Assembly: GCF_000341105.1 (NCBI RefSeq) | Contig: NZ_ANBB01000002.1 | Coordinates: 1-64,000 of the forward strand | Reading direction: 5' to 3' | DNA length: 64,000 nt | Source: Nocardiopsis potens DSM 45234 | Lineage (GTDB): Bacteria > Actinomycetota > Actinomycetes > Streptosporangiales > Streptosporangiaceae | Shown here: piece after piece, positions 16,408 to 25,057 of the stretch | Layout: each line of letters begins with the position of its first letter | How positions within the stretch are numbered: position 1 is the stretch's first letter | Program-made: the position numbers and the translations under genes | The notes under the pieces: generated by a model | The model's database searches: none | Told to the model about the DNA's origin: nothing | Seen by the model: the letters and a program-made list of their open reading frames with translations, nothing else

Positions 16408-17259
16408 ATGACCACTCCTCTTGTTCCCGGCCGCATCTCCCCGCAGCGCTCCGTCCCCGCCTCCATCGAGCGGCCGGAGTACGTCGGTAAGAAGAGGCCG
16501 GTCGAAGGGGTGCTCGGGGACGTGCAGACCCCGGAGACCATCGAGGCCATGCGGGAGGCCGGCCGGATCGCCGCTCGGGCCCTGGAGGAGGTCGGCAAGA
16601 ACATCGTGCCGGGCGTCACCACCGACGAGCTGGACCGGATCGGCCACGAGTTCCTCCTCGACCACGGCGCCTACCCCAGCACGCTGGGGTACAAGGGCTA
16701 CCCCAAGTCGCTGTGCTCCTCGCTGAACGAGGTCATCTGCCACGGCATCCCCGACGACACGGTCGTCTCCGACGGCGACATCGTCAACATCGACATCACC
16801 GCCTACTACAAGGGCGTGCACGGCGACACCAACGCCACCTTCCTCGCCGGGGACGTGAGCGAGGAGGCGCGCCTGCTGGTGGAGCGGACCCGCGAGGCGA
16901 CGATGCGCGCCATCAAGGCGTGCCGCCCCGGCCGGCGGATCAACGTCATCGGCCGGGTCATCGAGTCCTACGCCAAGCGGTTCGGCTACGGCGTGGTCCG
17001 CGACTTCACCGGGCACGGCGTCGGGCCGGAGTTCCACTCCGGGCTGATCGTCCCGCACTACGACGACCCGCGCGCGGACACCGTCATGGAGCCCGGCATG
17101 ACCTTCACCATCGAGCCGATGATCACCCTGGGCGGCATCGAGTACGACGTGTGGGACGACGGCTGGACCGCGGTCACCGCGGACCGCAAGTGGACCGCGC
17201 AGTTCGAGCACACCCTGGTGATCACCGAGGACGGCGCGGAGATCCTCACCCTGCCCTGA
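16408..17259 (+). CDS. map: Methionine aminopeptidase type I
   Basis: 283 residues. The pita-bread fold metal ligands are visible in order: [18 protein letters not shown] (two Asp), GHGVGPEFH (His), TIEPMI (Glu) and FEHTLVIT (Glu), with the active-site His in [12 protein letters not shown] removes N-terminal Met from new proteins. The roughly 40-residue N-terminal extension before the catalytic core is usual for one actinobacterial MAP paralog. TAGACT is 8 bases before the ATG and no ribosome site is seen, so the mRNA is probably leaderless. Confidence 0.93.
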   Translation: MTTPLVPGRISPQRSVPASIERPEYVGKKRPVEGVLGDVQTPETIEAMREAGRIAARALEEVGKNIVPGVTTDELDRIGHEFLLDHGAYPSTLGYKGYPKSLCSSLNEVICHGIPDDTVVSDGDIVNIDITAYYKGVHGDTNATFLAGDVSEEARLLVERTREATMRAIKACRPGRRINVIGRVIESYAKRFGYGVVRDFTGHGVGPEFHSGLIVPHYDDPRADTVMEPGMTFTIEPMITLGGIEYDVWDDGWTAVTADRKWTAQFEHTLVITEDGAEILTLP

Positions 17260-17403
17260 CCCGGCGGCCCGGGCCCTCCCCGCGGCGGGAGAACACCGCC
17301 CGCGGGGCGGCGGGCGCGCGTGCGCACCGCGCGGCGGAAGAAGCGCGAGCGGGTCCTGCGCGGCCCTGGCGGCCCCTGCGGCGTACCGGATAGTGTCGCC
17401 CCC

Positions 17404-18237
17404 GTGAGGGTTCTGATCTCCGCAGACATGGAAGGCGCCACCGGCGTCACCTGGCCCGCCGACGTCGAGCCCGGCACCGAGCAATGGCAGCGCTGCCGGT
17501 CGATGTTCACCTCCGACGTCAACGCGGCCATCGCCGGGTTCCACGCCGGCGGCGCCGACGAGGTCCTCGTCAACGAGGCCCACGCCACCATGCGCAACCT
17601 GCTGCTGGAGCGGCTGGACGAGCGGGCCGAGATGCTCACCGGCCGGCACAAGGACCTCTCCATGGTGGAGGGCGTGCAGCGCGGGGACGTCGACGCGGTC
17701 GCGTTCGTCGGCTACCACTGCGGGGCGGGCGAGGAGGGCGTGCTCGCCCACACCTACCTGCCCAACTCGGTCACCGGGGTGTGGCTGGACGGGGAGCCGG
17801 CCAGCGAGGGGCGGCTCAACTCCTACGTGGTCGCCGAGTACGGCGCCCCCGTCGTCCTGGTCACCGGCGACGACCGGGCCTGCGCCGACGCCGCGGGGTA
17901 CGCGCCCCGCGCCCGCACCGTGGCGGTGAAGGACTACGTGTCCCGCTACGCGGCCGTGTGCCGGCCGCCGGGCCGCACCCACGCGGCCATCGCCGAGGCC
18001 GCCGAGTCCGCGATGGAGCTGGCCGGCCGGGTCGAGCCGGTCCGGCACGGGACGCTCACCGTGGAGGTCGAGGTCGACTCCGCCCACCTCGCCGGGGCCG
18101 CGGCGATCGTGCCCGGGGTCGAGCAGGTCTCGGAGCGGCGCGTCCGCTATGCCTCGCCCACCGCCCATGACATGATCCGCTGCTTCAAGGCGGTCACCAC
18201 GCTCATCTCCAACGCGGTGGAGAAGGACTACGGGTGA
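17404..18237 (+). CDS. M55 family D-aminopeptidase (DppA-like)
   Basis: 277 residues. The N-terminus VLISADMEGATGVT carries the Asp and Glu zinc ligands of peptidase family M55, and further ligands are expected at NEAHATMRNL (His) and VGYHCGAG (His). These self-compartmentalised enzymes cleave D-amino acid peptides such as D-Ala-D-Ala and were named from dipeptide operons. The GTG start at 17404 has TAGTGT 7 bases upstream, a leaderless arrangement. It leads four peptidase genes in the same direction, which suggests concerted degradation of imported or cell-wall peptides. Confidence 0.9.
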   Translation: MRVLISADMEGATGVTWPADVEPGTEQWQRCRSMFTSDVNAAIAGFHAGGADEVLVNEAHATMRNLLLERLDERAEMLTGRHKDLSMVEGVQRGDVDAVAFVGYHCGAGEEGVLAHTYLPNSVTGVWLDGEPASEGRLNSYVVAEYGAPVVLVTGDDRACADAAGYAPRARTVAVKDYVSRYAAVCRPPGRTHAAIAEAAESAMELAGRVEPVRHGTLTVEVEVDSAHLAGAAAIVPGVEQVSERRVRYASPTAHDMIRCFKAVTTLISNAVEKDYG

Positions 18238-18315
18238 CCCGGAAGGGCCGCGGGCCGCAGGGCGGCCGCGGTCCGCGGGGCAGCGGAACGCAGACCGAGA
18301 GCAGAAGGGCGCCTC

Positions 18316-19671
18316 GTGCGCGACACCGAAGACTGGGCCGCCGCCGGTGAAGAGGTCGTGCGGTTCACCTCCGAGCTGATCCGGATCGACACCACCAACG
18401 GCGGCGGAGGCGAGGGGAACGAGAGGCCCGCGGCGGAGTACGCCGCCGGGCTGCTGGCCGAGGCGGGCCTGGAGCCGCGGGTGCTGGAGTCGGCGCCGGG
18501 CCGGGCCAACGTGGTGGCCCGCATCCCCGGCACCGACCGGGAGGCCCCGGGCCTGCTGGTCCACGGCCACCTGGACGTGGTCCCCGCCGACCCCGCGCTG
18601 TGGAGCGTGCACCCGTTCTCCGGGGAGGTCCGGGACGGCATGGTGTGGGGCCGCGGCGCCATCGACATGAAGGGCGCCGTCGCGATGATGATCGCGGTGG
18701 CGCGGCACTGGGCCCGCACCGGCGTCCGGCCCCGCCGCGACATCGTGCTCGCCTTCACCGCCGACGAGGAGGACAGCGCGGCCTACGGCGCCGAATGGCT
18801 GGTGCGGATGCACCCCGAGCTGTTCGCCGGGTGCACCGAGGCCATCGGCGAATCCGGCGGACACACCATGCACGTGCGCGCGCCGGACGGGCGCGACCTG
18901 CGCATCTACCCGGTGGGTGCGGGCGAGCGCGGCAGCTCCTGGCTGAAGCTCACCGCGAACGGCACCGCCGGGCACGGGTCGAAGGGCAACCCGGACAACG
19001 CGGTCGGCGCGCTCGCCGCCGCGGTGGCGCGGATCGACGCCCACGAATGGCCGTACCGGCTCACCCCGGTGACCGCGGCGGCGCTCGTCGAACTCGGCGC
19101 CGCGGTCAACGTCAAGATCGACCTGGACGCCCCCGGGTTCGACCCGCAGCGCGACCTGCCGCCGCTGCTGGACCGGATGGGCGATGCGGCCGGGCTGGTC
19201 CGCGACACCCTGCGGGAGAGCGCCAACCCGACCATGCTGGACGCCGGCTACAAGGTCAACGTCATCCCGAGCACCGCCACCGCCGGGGTGGACGGCCGGG
19301 TGCTGCCCGGCGGCGAGGACCTGTTCACCCGCACCATGGACGAGCTCACCGGGCCCCGGGTGGAGTGGGAGTACGCCCACCACTCCCCGCCGGTGCAGGC
19401 GCCGGTGGAGTCCGCCCTGTTCGCCGCGGCGCGCGCGGCCCTGCTGGCCGAGGACCCCGGGGCGCACGTCGTCCCGGTCTGCCTGACCGGCGGCACCGAC
19501 GCCAAGCAGTTCGCCGAGCTCGGCATCGCCGGGTACGGCTTCACCCCGCTGCTGCTTCCGCCCGGGTTCGACCACGGCGCGCTCTTCCACGGCGTGGACG
19601 AGCGGGTCCCCGAGGAGGCGCTGCGGGCCGGCGTCCGGGTGCTGTCCCGGTTCCTCTCCGGGGTGGAGTGA
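18316..19671 (+). CDS. M20/M25/M40 family metallopeptidase
   Basis: 451 residues. Di-zinc ligands of family M20 are visible: HGHLDVVPAD (His, Asp), GRGAIDMKG (bridging Asp), ADEEDSA (catalytic and metal Glu) and a late LFHGVDE (His). A dimerisation insert lies in the middle. The family removes C-terminal residues or acyl groups from small peptides and amino acids; the specific substrate is not shown. The GTG start has AGAAGGG upstream. It follows the M55 gene by 78 bases and precedes the S9 gene by 48, consistent with one operon. Confidence 0.9.
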   Translation: MRDTEDWAAAGEEVVRFTSELIRIDTTNGGGGEGNERPAAEYAAGLLAEAGLEPRVLESAPGRANVVARIPGTDREAPGLLVHGHLDVVPADPALWSVHPFSGEVRDGMVWGRGAIDMKGAVAMMIAVARHWARTGVRPRRDIVLAFTADEEDSAAYGAEWLVRMHPELFAGCTEAIGESGGHTMHVRAPDGRDLRIYPVGAGERGSSWLKLTANGTAGHGSKGNPDNAVGALAAAVARIDAHEWPYRLTPVTAAALVELGAAVNVKIDLDAPGFDPQRDLPPLLDRMGDAAGLVRDTLRESANPTMLDAGYKVNVIPSTATAGVDGRVLPGGEDLFTRTMDELTGPRVEWEYAHHSPPVQAPVESALFAAARAALLAEDPGAHVVPVCLTGGTDAKQFAELGIAGYGFTPLLLPPGFDHGALFHGVDERVPEEALRAGVRVLSRFLSGVE

Positions 19672-19719
19672 GCCGTCCCCCCGGAGCCGCTCCGATCCAC
19701 CGACAACAGAAGGGACGCG

Positions 19720-21726
19720 GTGACCGCCATGCCGATCCTCCCCTACGGGGCCTGGCCCTCGCCGATCGACGCCAAGAGCGTCGCCCGCGCCGACGGCGCG
19801 CCGGGATGGCCCGCCGCCTTCGGCGATGAGGTGTGGTGGACCGAGCCCCGCCCCCTGGAGCAGGGCAGGGTCACCCTCTGCCGGGCCCGCCTGGACGAGC
19901 CCGACGGCGGGCCGGAGGAGATGCTGCCCGCGCCGTGGAACGCCCGGTCCCGGGTGCACGAGTACGGCGGCCGCCCCTACCTCCTGCTGGACGCCGGGGG
20001 CGGCGCCCCCGCCGTGGTCTTCACCGAGTTCAGCGACCAGCGGCTCTACCTCTACCGGCCGGGGGAGCGGACCGGCCCGGTGCCGCTGACCCCGGCTCCC
20101 GGGACCCCCTCGGCGCTGCGCTACGTCGAACCGGTGCCCGGCAAGGAGGGGGAGGTCTGGTGCATCCGCGAGGAGCACACCGGGCCGGCCCCCACCGACG
20201 TCGAGCGCGCCGTCGTCGCGGTGCCGCTGGACGGCTCCGCGGCGCAGGACCCCGGCGCGGTGCGGGTGGTCGCCTCCGGGCGCCGCTTCCTGGCCTGCCC
20301 CCGGCTCTCCCCGGACGGGCGCCGGGTCTCCTGGATCGGCTGGGACCACCCGGACATGCCCTGGGACTCCACCTTCCTCACCGTCGCCACGCTGGACGGG
20401 GACGGCACCGCCTCCTCCGCGCACGACGTCGCCGGCGGCCCCGGGGAATCGGTGGTGCAGGCCGAGTGGGCCGGCGAGAACACCCTCTACCTGGTCTCCG
20501 ACGCCTCCGGCTGGTGGAACCCCTACCAGCTGACCCTGGAGCCGGACGGCACCGCGCGGGCCCCGGTCGCACTGGCCCCGCTCACCGAGGAGTTCGGCGG
20601 CCCGCTGTGGCAGCTCGGCCCGCGCTGGCTGCTGCCGCTGCAGAGCGGCCTGATCGCGGCGGTGCACGGCACCGCGAGCACCCGGCTGGCGATCCTGTGC
20701 CCCGACTCCGGCGCCCTGGACGACGTGGACGCCCCGCACACCGAGTGGTCCCCGCGGCTGGTCGCCGCGGGCCGCGCGGGCGAGACGGTGGTCACCGTCG
20801 CCGCATCGCCGGACCTGGCCCCCGAGGTCGTCGCGGTGTCGGTGGCCGACCGCTCCTGGCGCGCGCTGAGCCGCACCTCGGGCGGGCCCGAGGTGCCGCC
20901 CGAGTACGTCCCCCGGCCGGAGGAGCGGGTGTTCACCGGCCCGCAGGGGCGGGAGGTGCACGCCACCGTCTACCGGCCGCGCAACCCGGAGGCGCAGGCC
21001 GCCGACGTGGAGCGCCCGCCGTACGCGGTGTGGGTGCACGGCGGCCCCACCGGCCGCGCGGTGAGCGTCCTCGACTCCGAGATCGCCTACTTCACCAGCC
21101 GGGGCATAGGCGTGGTCCAGGTCAACTACGGCGGGTCGACCGGGTTCGGCCGGGCCTACCGGGAGCGGCTCCGCGGCGAGTGGGGCGTGGTCGACGTCGA
21201 GGACGCCGTCGCGGTGGCCCGCGCCCTGGCGGAGGAGGGGACCGCGGACCCGGAGCGGCTGGCGATCCGGGGCGGCAGCGCCGGCGGCTGGACCACCGCC
21301 GCAGCACTGGCCTTCTCCGACGTGTTCGCCTGCGGGGTGATCCAGTACCCCATCGTCGACCTGGTCGGCTGGCGGACCGGGGAGACGCACGACTTCGAGT
21401 CGCAGTACCTGGAGAGCCTGATCGGGCCGTGGCCGCAGGCCCGGTCCCGGTACGAGGAGCGCTCCCCGGTGAACCGGGCCGACGGCATCTCCGCCCCGTT
21501 CCTGCTGATGCAGGGCGACGAGGACGAGATCTGCCCGCCGGTGCAGGCCCGTCGGCTGCTGGAGCGGGTGGGCGAGGTCCCGCACGCCTACCTGGAATTC
21601 CAGGGCGAGCAGCACGGGTTCCGCAAGGCGGAGACGATCCGCGCCGCGCTGGAGGCGGAGCTCTCCCTGTACGCCCGGGTGTTCGGCTTCGACGCGGGGG
21701 TGCCGGCCGTGGAGCTGCGGCCGTGA
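19720..21726 (+). CDS. S9 family prolyl oligopeptidase/acylaminoacyl-peptidase
   Basis: 668 residues: an N-terminal beta-propeller (about 1-400) that restricts access to small peptides, and a C-terminal alpha/beta hydrolase domain. The serine nucleophile is in GGSAGGWTT (about residue 526), the Asp in QGDEDEICPP and the His in GEQHGF. The oxyanion region is VHGGPTGR. GTG 19720 is chosen because AGAAGGGA sits just upstream; ATG 19729 is possible. Its stop overlaps the start of the LD-carboxypeptidase gene (GTGA), so the two are translationally coupled. Confidence 0.9.
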   Translation: MTAMPILPYGAWPSPIDAKSVARADGAPGWPAAFGDEVWWTEPRPLEQGRVTLCRARLDEPDGGPEEMLPAPWNARSRVHEYGGRPYLLLDAGGGAPAVVFTEFSDQRLYLYRPGERTGPVPLTPAPGTPSALRYVEPVPGKEGEVWCIREEHTGPAPTDVERAVVAVPLDGSAAQDPGAVRVVASGRRFLACPRLSPDGRRVSWIGWDHPDMPWDSTFLTVATLDGDGTASSAHDVAGGPGESVVQAEWAGENTLYLVSDASGWWNPYQLTLEPDGTARAPVALAPLTEEFGGPLWQLGPRWLLPLQSGLIAAVHGTASTRLAILCPDSGALDDVDAPHTEWSPRLVAAGRAGETVVTVAASPDLAPEVVAVSVADRSWRALSRTSGGPEVPPEYVPRPEERVFTGPQGREVHATVYRPRNPEAQAADVERPPYAVWVHGGPTGRAVSVLDSEIAYFTSRGIGVVQVNYGGSTGFGRAYRERLRGEWGVVDVEDAVAVARALAEEGTADPERLAIRGGSAGGWTTAAALAFSDVFACGVIQYPIVDLVGWRTGETHDFESQYLESLIGPWPQARSRYEERSPVNRADGISAPFLLMQGDEDEICPPVQARRLLERVGEVPHAYLEFQGEQHGFRKAETIRAALEAELSLYARVFGFDAGVPAVELRP

Positions 21727-22661
21727 CCCGGCGGTGGCGCCCCCGGGCGCTGCGCCGCGGCGACCTGGTCGCGGTGGCCTCACCGTGCAGCCCGCCCGAC
21801 CCGGAGCGGCTGGACGCCGCGGTCCGGGTGCTGGAGGGGTGGGGGCTGGAGGTGCGGGTGCAGCCGCACGCCCGGGACCGCCACCCCGACCTGGGCTACC
21901 TGGCCGGATCCGACGCCGACCGGGCCAAGGACCTCCAGGACGCGCTGGCGGCCCCGGACGTCGCCGCGGTGTTCTGCGCGCGCGGCGGGGACGGGGCGCA
22001 CCGCACCCTGGAGCGGCTGGACGTGGGCGCGCTGCGCGGCGCCGTACCCAAGGCGTTCATCGGGTTCAGCGACGTCACCGCGCTGCACGAGGCGCTCTCG
22101 GTGGAGCTGGGCGCGGTCACCCTGCACGGCCCGGTGGTGGGGACCGCCTACTTCGCCGGCGACCCCGCCGCCGAGGAGGACCTGCGGGCGCACCTGTTCG
22201 AGCCGGAGTCGCGGTTGCGCATCGCCCCGCCGGGCGCCGAACCGCTGGTCGGCGGCTCGGCCCGGGGGGTGCTGATCGGCGGCAACCTCAGCCTGCTCTC
22301 CGACGGGCTGGCCACCCCGTACTCGCGCCCCTCCGCCGAGGGCGGCCTGCTGCTCCTGGAGGACGTCGGCGAGGACGTGTCCCGGCTGGACCGGATGCTC
22401 ACCCAGCTGCTGCGCAGCGGATGGCTGGACGGGGTGCGCGGCGTCCTCCTCGGCTCCTGGGCGGACTGCACCCCCGGACCGGAGGTGATCCGCGCGATGC
22501 TGCTGGACCGGCTCGCCCCGCTGGGCGTCCCGGTGGTCGACGGGTTCGGCTTCGGCCACATCCCGGCCCAGCTCACCATCGCGCTGGGGGCGGCCGCCAC
22601 CCTGGACGCCGACGCCGGGACGCTGGTCCTGGACGAGCCGGCCCTGGAGCCCGCCGACTGA
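21723..22661 (+). CDS. S66 family LD-carboxypeptidase (LdcA/MccF-like)
   Basis: 312 residues. S66 peptidases use a Ser-Glu-His triad: the nucleophile is in IGFSDVTAL (about residue 115), the Glu in LLLEDVGEDVSRLDRML, and the His in GFGFGHIPAQ. FCARGGDGAHR matches the family's ARGGYG loop. LdcA trims the terminal D-Ala from peptidoglycan tetrapeptides during recycling; MccF-type members cleave amide-linked microcin-like compounds. Coupled to the S9 gene and next to an M55 D-aminopeptidase, a role in cell-wall peptide turnover is likely but inferred. Confidence 0.9.
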   Translation: MTRRWRPRALRRGDLVAVASPCSPPDPERLDAAVRVLEGWGLEVRVQPHARDRHPDLGYLAGSDADRAKDLQDALAAPDVAAVFCARGGDGAHRTLERLDVGALRGAVPKAFIGFSDVTALHEALSVELGAVTLHGPVVGTAYFAGDPAAEEDLRAHLFEPESRLRIAPPGAEPLVGGSARGVLIGGNLSLLSDGLATPYSRPSAEGGLLLLEDVGEDVSRLDRMLTQLLRSGWLDGVRGVLLGSWADCTPGPEVIRAMLLDRLAPLGVPVVDGFGFGHIPAQLTIALGAAATLDADAGTLVLDEPALEPAD

Positions 22662-22875
22662 GGACCCGCCGACCGAGGAGCGGGGGCCGGCCCTGCCTTC
22701 CGGGTGGGGCCGGCACCCCGGACCTTCGTCGGTGCCGGGCCGGGGGCGTCCGCCTTTCGGACCAACGGGATTCCGACCTCGCGGCCGATGTCCTCTCACC
22801 TTCCCGTGCCCATACTCGGAGCAGGACGGTGGGAGGAACCGCCGTCCGGCACCGCAGAGGGAAGGGGGATCCCCG

Positions 22876-23229
22876 ATGGCCACCGTCGACGCAGGCGCGG
22901 CAGGACCCGGAGCGCTCACCCGGGAGAGGAGCGGGCGCACCCGCGCCGGCCGGCTGCTGCACGCCGCCAGAGGGCTGCTCCGGGCGCTGCTCGACGGCGC
23001 CCGGGTCCTTCCGGAGGCGGAACCGGCCGAGATCCGCCGGCTGCTCATCGAGACCGGGCACCTCGACCCGGGCGCGCTCCCCGGCGTCCGCCCGGTCGCC
23101 CTGGCCCGCTTCCAGCACGAGGCCGGGCTCCCCGAGACCGGGGCAGCCGACCCGCGCACCGTCTCCCGCCTCGCGGCCGAGGCCGCCCGCATCCGGGAAC
23201 TCCGCGAACTGGGGCTCCCGGTCGACTGA
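22876..23229 (+). CDS. Small protein with a peptidoglycan-binding-like domain
   Basis: 117 residues. The C-terminal half, AEIRRLLIETGHLDPG...ALARFQHEAGLPETGAADPRTVSRLA, resembles a PG_binding_1 three-helix fold: the ALARFQHEAGLPETGAADPRT segment is close to the family's VKAFQRAHGLPVTGVVDAAT. The N-terminal 50 residues are Ala/Arg-rich with an amphipathic helix and no clear signal peptide, which is odd for a wall-binding protein. GAAGGGGG precedes the ATG. It is downstream of the S66 gene by 214 bases. Confidence 0.65.
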   Translation: MATVDAGAAGPGALTRERSGRTRAGRLLHAARGLLRALLDGARVLPEAEPAEIRRLLIETGHLDPGALPGVRPVALARFQHEAGLPETGAADPRTVSRLAAEAARIRELRELGLPVD

Positions 23230-23810
23230 ACGCCCGCCGCAGGGCGCCGCCGCCCGGAGGCGGCACCCCGACACCCGTCCCCGCGCGTACGGCCGGACGA
23301 ACGGAGCCCCGGCCCTCCGCCGCACACCCGAAGCCCGACCGCCACCGGGCCCGCTCGGCGGCGGTCGGCCCGGTGCGGGGCCGGCACCGGCGGCGCGCCG
23401 CCGGGAGGCGTCGCCCGCCGGCGCGTCGGCGCCTTCTGCGGCCGGGTGCGGGGGAGCAGGGCGCGAACGGCCCGTCCGAGGAGGGCGAGCAGGGAAGCGG
23501 CGCGGCCGAAAGGGCCGGCACCGGGCGAGAGTGCGTCCACGGGGACCTCCGAGCACGGTGAAGAGCAGATGGGACAGGGATGCTCCGGCCGGTCGGCCGG
23601 GTCTCCGATGCGGCGCGCATTCCCCGGGGCCCTGTCCGTTCTCCGTGCTCTCGGCCCTTCGCCCGCCGGCCGCGACCGGTCGCCGACCACGGTAGGCGCT
23701 CGCCCGGCCGCGCACCACCCCGGTTTTCCACAGCCCCTTTCCACAGCCCGCCGTGCACAGGGGCGGCTCCGCCTCGGCGGCGGGCGGTCGCGGGTGCGAT
23801 GATCGGAGCC
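23230..23810. other. 581-base gap without a convincing gene
   Basis: All long frames here are generic Arg/Pro/Ala-rich frames of high-GC DNA. Near the right end are TTTTCCACA (23724-23732) and CTTTCCACA (23737-23745), resembling DnaA boxes (TTATCCACA) with one and two mismatches. They are isolated and there is no AT-rich unwinding region or dnaA/dnaN nearby, so I do not call an origin. Confidence 0.4.
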
Positions 23811-24497
23811 ATGGCAGACCAGAAGACTCCCCACGACCTCCCGGACGTGTCCGGGCTGAGCGTCGCCGTGCTGGGCGGCACCGGAGACCAGGGCCGAGGA
23901 CTGGCCCGCCGGCTGGCGATGGCCGGCACCGAGGTGATCATCGGCTCACGCAGCGCGGAGCGGGCCCAGGCCGCCGCGGAGGGCCTGGACACCGGGCTCG
24001 CGGTGCGCGGCGCGGACAACGAGGCGGCGGCGCGGGCGGCCGACATCGTCATCATCGCGGTCCCCTGGGAGGGCCACCGCGATCTGCTCGTCTCCCTCGA
24101 GGACGCGCTCGCGGACAAGATCGTGGTCGACTGCGTGAACCCGCTCGGCTTCGACAAGAAGGGCCCCTACGCCCTGCCGGTGGAGGAGGGCAGCGCCGCC
24201 CAGCAGGCCGAGGCCGTGCTGCCGCGCAGCCGGGTCACCGCCGCGTTCCACCACGTCTCCGCGGTCGTCCTGCTCGACCCGGAGGTGGACGAGGTCGACC
24301 TGGACGTCCTGGTCCTCGGCGACGACCGCGAGGCCACCGACATCGTGCGCGCCCTGGCCGCCCGGATCTCCGGCGTCCGCGGCATCTACGGCGGCCGCCT
24401 GCGCAACGCCCACCAGGTCGAGGCCTTCACCGCCAACATCATCGCGGTCAACCGCCGCTACAAGGCCCACGCCGGCCTGCGCATCACCGACATCTGA
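23811..24497 (+). CDS. F420H2:NADP oxidoreductase (Fno/NADPH-dependent F420 reductase)
   Basis: 228 residues. The Rossmann motif VAVLGGTGDQGRGLARRLA (about 20-38) is followed by IIGSRSAERA, which sets NADP(H) specificity. Later segments IIAVPWEGHRDLL and DCVNPLGFDKKGPY match archaeal and actinobacterial Fno. The enzyme shuttles hydride between NADP(H) and the deazaflavin F420 and would supply F420H2 to enzymes such as the LLM oxidoreductase at 40877. The ATG at 23811 is the likely start; an in-frame ATG at 23799 would add four residues. The CRISPR leader begins at its stop. Confidence 0.9.
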   Translation: MADQKTPHDLPDVSGLSVAVLGGTGDQGRGLARRLAMAGTEVIIGSRSAERAQAAAEGLDTGLAVRGADNEAAARAADIVIIAVPWEGHRDLLVSLEDALADKIVVDCVNPLGFDKKGPYALPVEEGSAAQQAEAVLPRSRVTAAFHHVSAVVLLDPEVDEVDLDVLVLGDDREATDIVRALAARISGVRGIYGGRLRNAHQVEAFTANIIAVNRRYKAHAGLRITDI

Positions 24498-24574
24498 CCG
24501 CCCGGCACCCCAGGGGGAAGGGGCATGCCCGATCACACGAACGTAACGCTCCACAAAACCGCAGGTCGCTCGCT
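24498..24574 (+). promoter_or_regulatory. Probable CRISPR leader
   Basis: The 77 bases between the F420 reductase stop and the first repeat include the least GC-rich stretch nearby (ACACGAACGTAACG, CCACAAAACC). The opposite end of the array carries the degenerate repeat, so this side is leader-proximal. Array transcription should start here and run on the plus strand. Confidence 0.55.
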
Positions 24575-25029
24575 GTAAGCCCCGCACGCGCGGGGATGAA
24601 CCTCCGGAGGCGCAGTCGATCTCGGGCCAGGAGAAGTAAGCCCCGCACGCGCGGGGATGAACCGGCGTGCACCGAGGTGTCGGCGACCCGGGCCGGGTAA
24701 GCCCCGCACGCGCGGGGATGAACCGCCCCGGCCGGCCGCGTCCGGCGCCCGCTGCGGGTAAGCCCCGCACGCGCGGGGATGAACCGCCCCGGCGGATGCG
24801 GAGCCGCACGGGGCCGAGGTAAGCCCCGCACGCGCGGGGATGAACCGCCCCGGCGGATGCGGAGCCGCACGGGGCCGAGGTAAGCCCCGCACGCGCGGGG
24901 ATGAACCGCCGCGGCAGTAGACGTGGAGCTGCACGTACTCGTAAGCCCCGCACGCGCGGGGATGAACCGTAGCCCTTGCGGGCGTCGGCGGCCTTGGCGC
25001 GGTAAGCCCCGCACGTGCGGGGACGGCTC
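24575..25029 (+). CRISPR. Type I-E-like CRISPR array, 8 repeats and 7 spacers
   Basis: Seven identical 28-base repeats begin GTAAGCCCCGC and end GCGGGGATGAACC, starting at 24575, 24636, 24697, 24758, 24819, 24880 and 24941. A degenerate eighth at 25002 has C-to-T at repeat position 15 and a diverged 3' end. The period is exactly 61. Spacers are 33 bases and all but the first start with G, so the unit can also be read as a 29-base repeat with 32-base spacers, as in type I-E. The stem CCCCGC/GCGGGG fits Cas6e-type crRNA hairpins. Spacers 4 (24786-24818) and 5 (24847-24879) are identical. No cas gene is in the window. Confidence 0.97.
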
Positions 25030-25057
25030 TGTTCGCCCTGTCTCGGAGGAGGTCTGT

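Noticed and set aside
16393-21783. A minus-strand open frame of nearly 1800 codons
   Set aside because: It is the antisense shadow of map and the peptidase genes; the high third-position GC of those genes keeps the opposite frame open. The peptide has no domain and is Gly/His/Gln/Val-rich.
21723-22661. Immunity to peptide-nucleotide antibiotics (MccF) as the definite role of the S66 gene
   Set aside because: No microcin-like biosynthesis genes are near; the recycling LD-carboxypeptidase role is at least as likely, so only the family is called.
23724-23745. Two DnaA-box-like sequences
   Set aside because: They match TTATCCACA imperfectly, number only two, and lack an AT-rich unwinding region or origin genes nearby.
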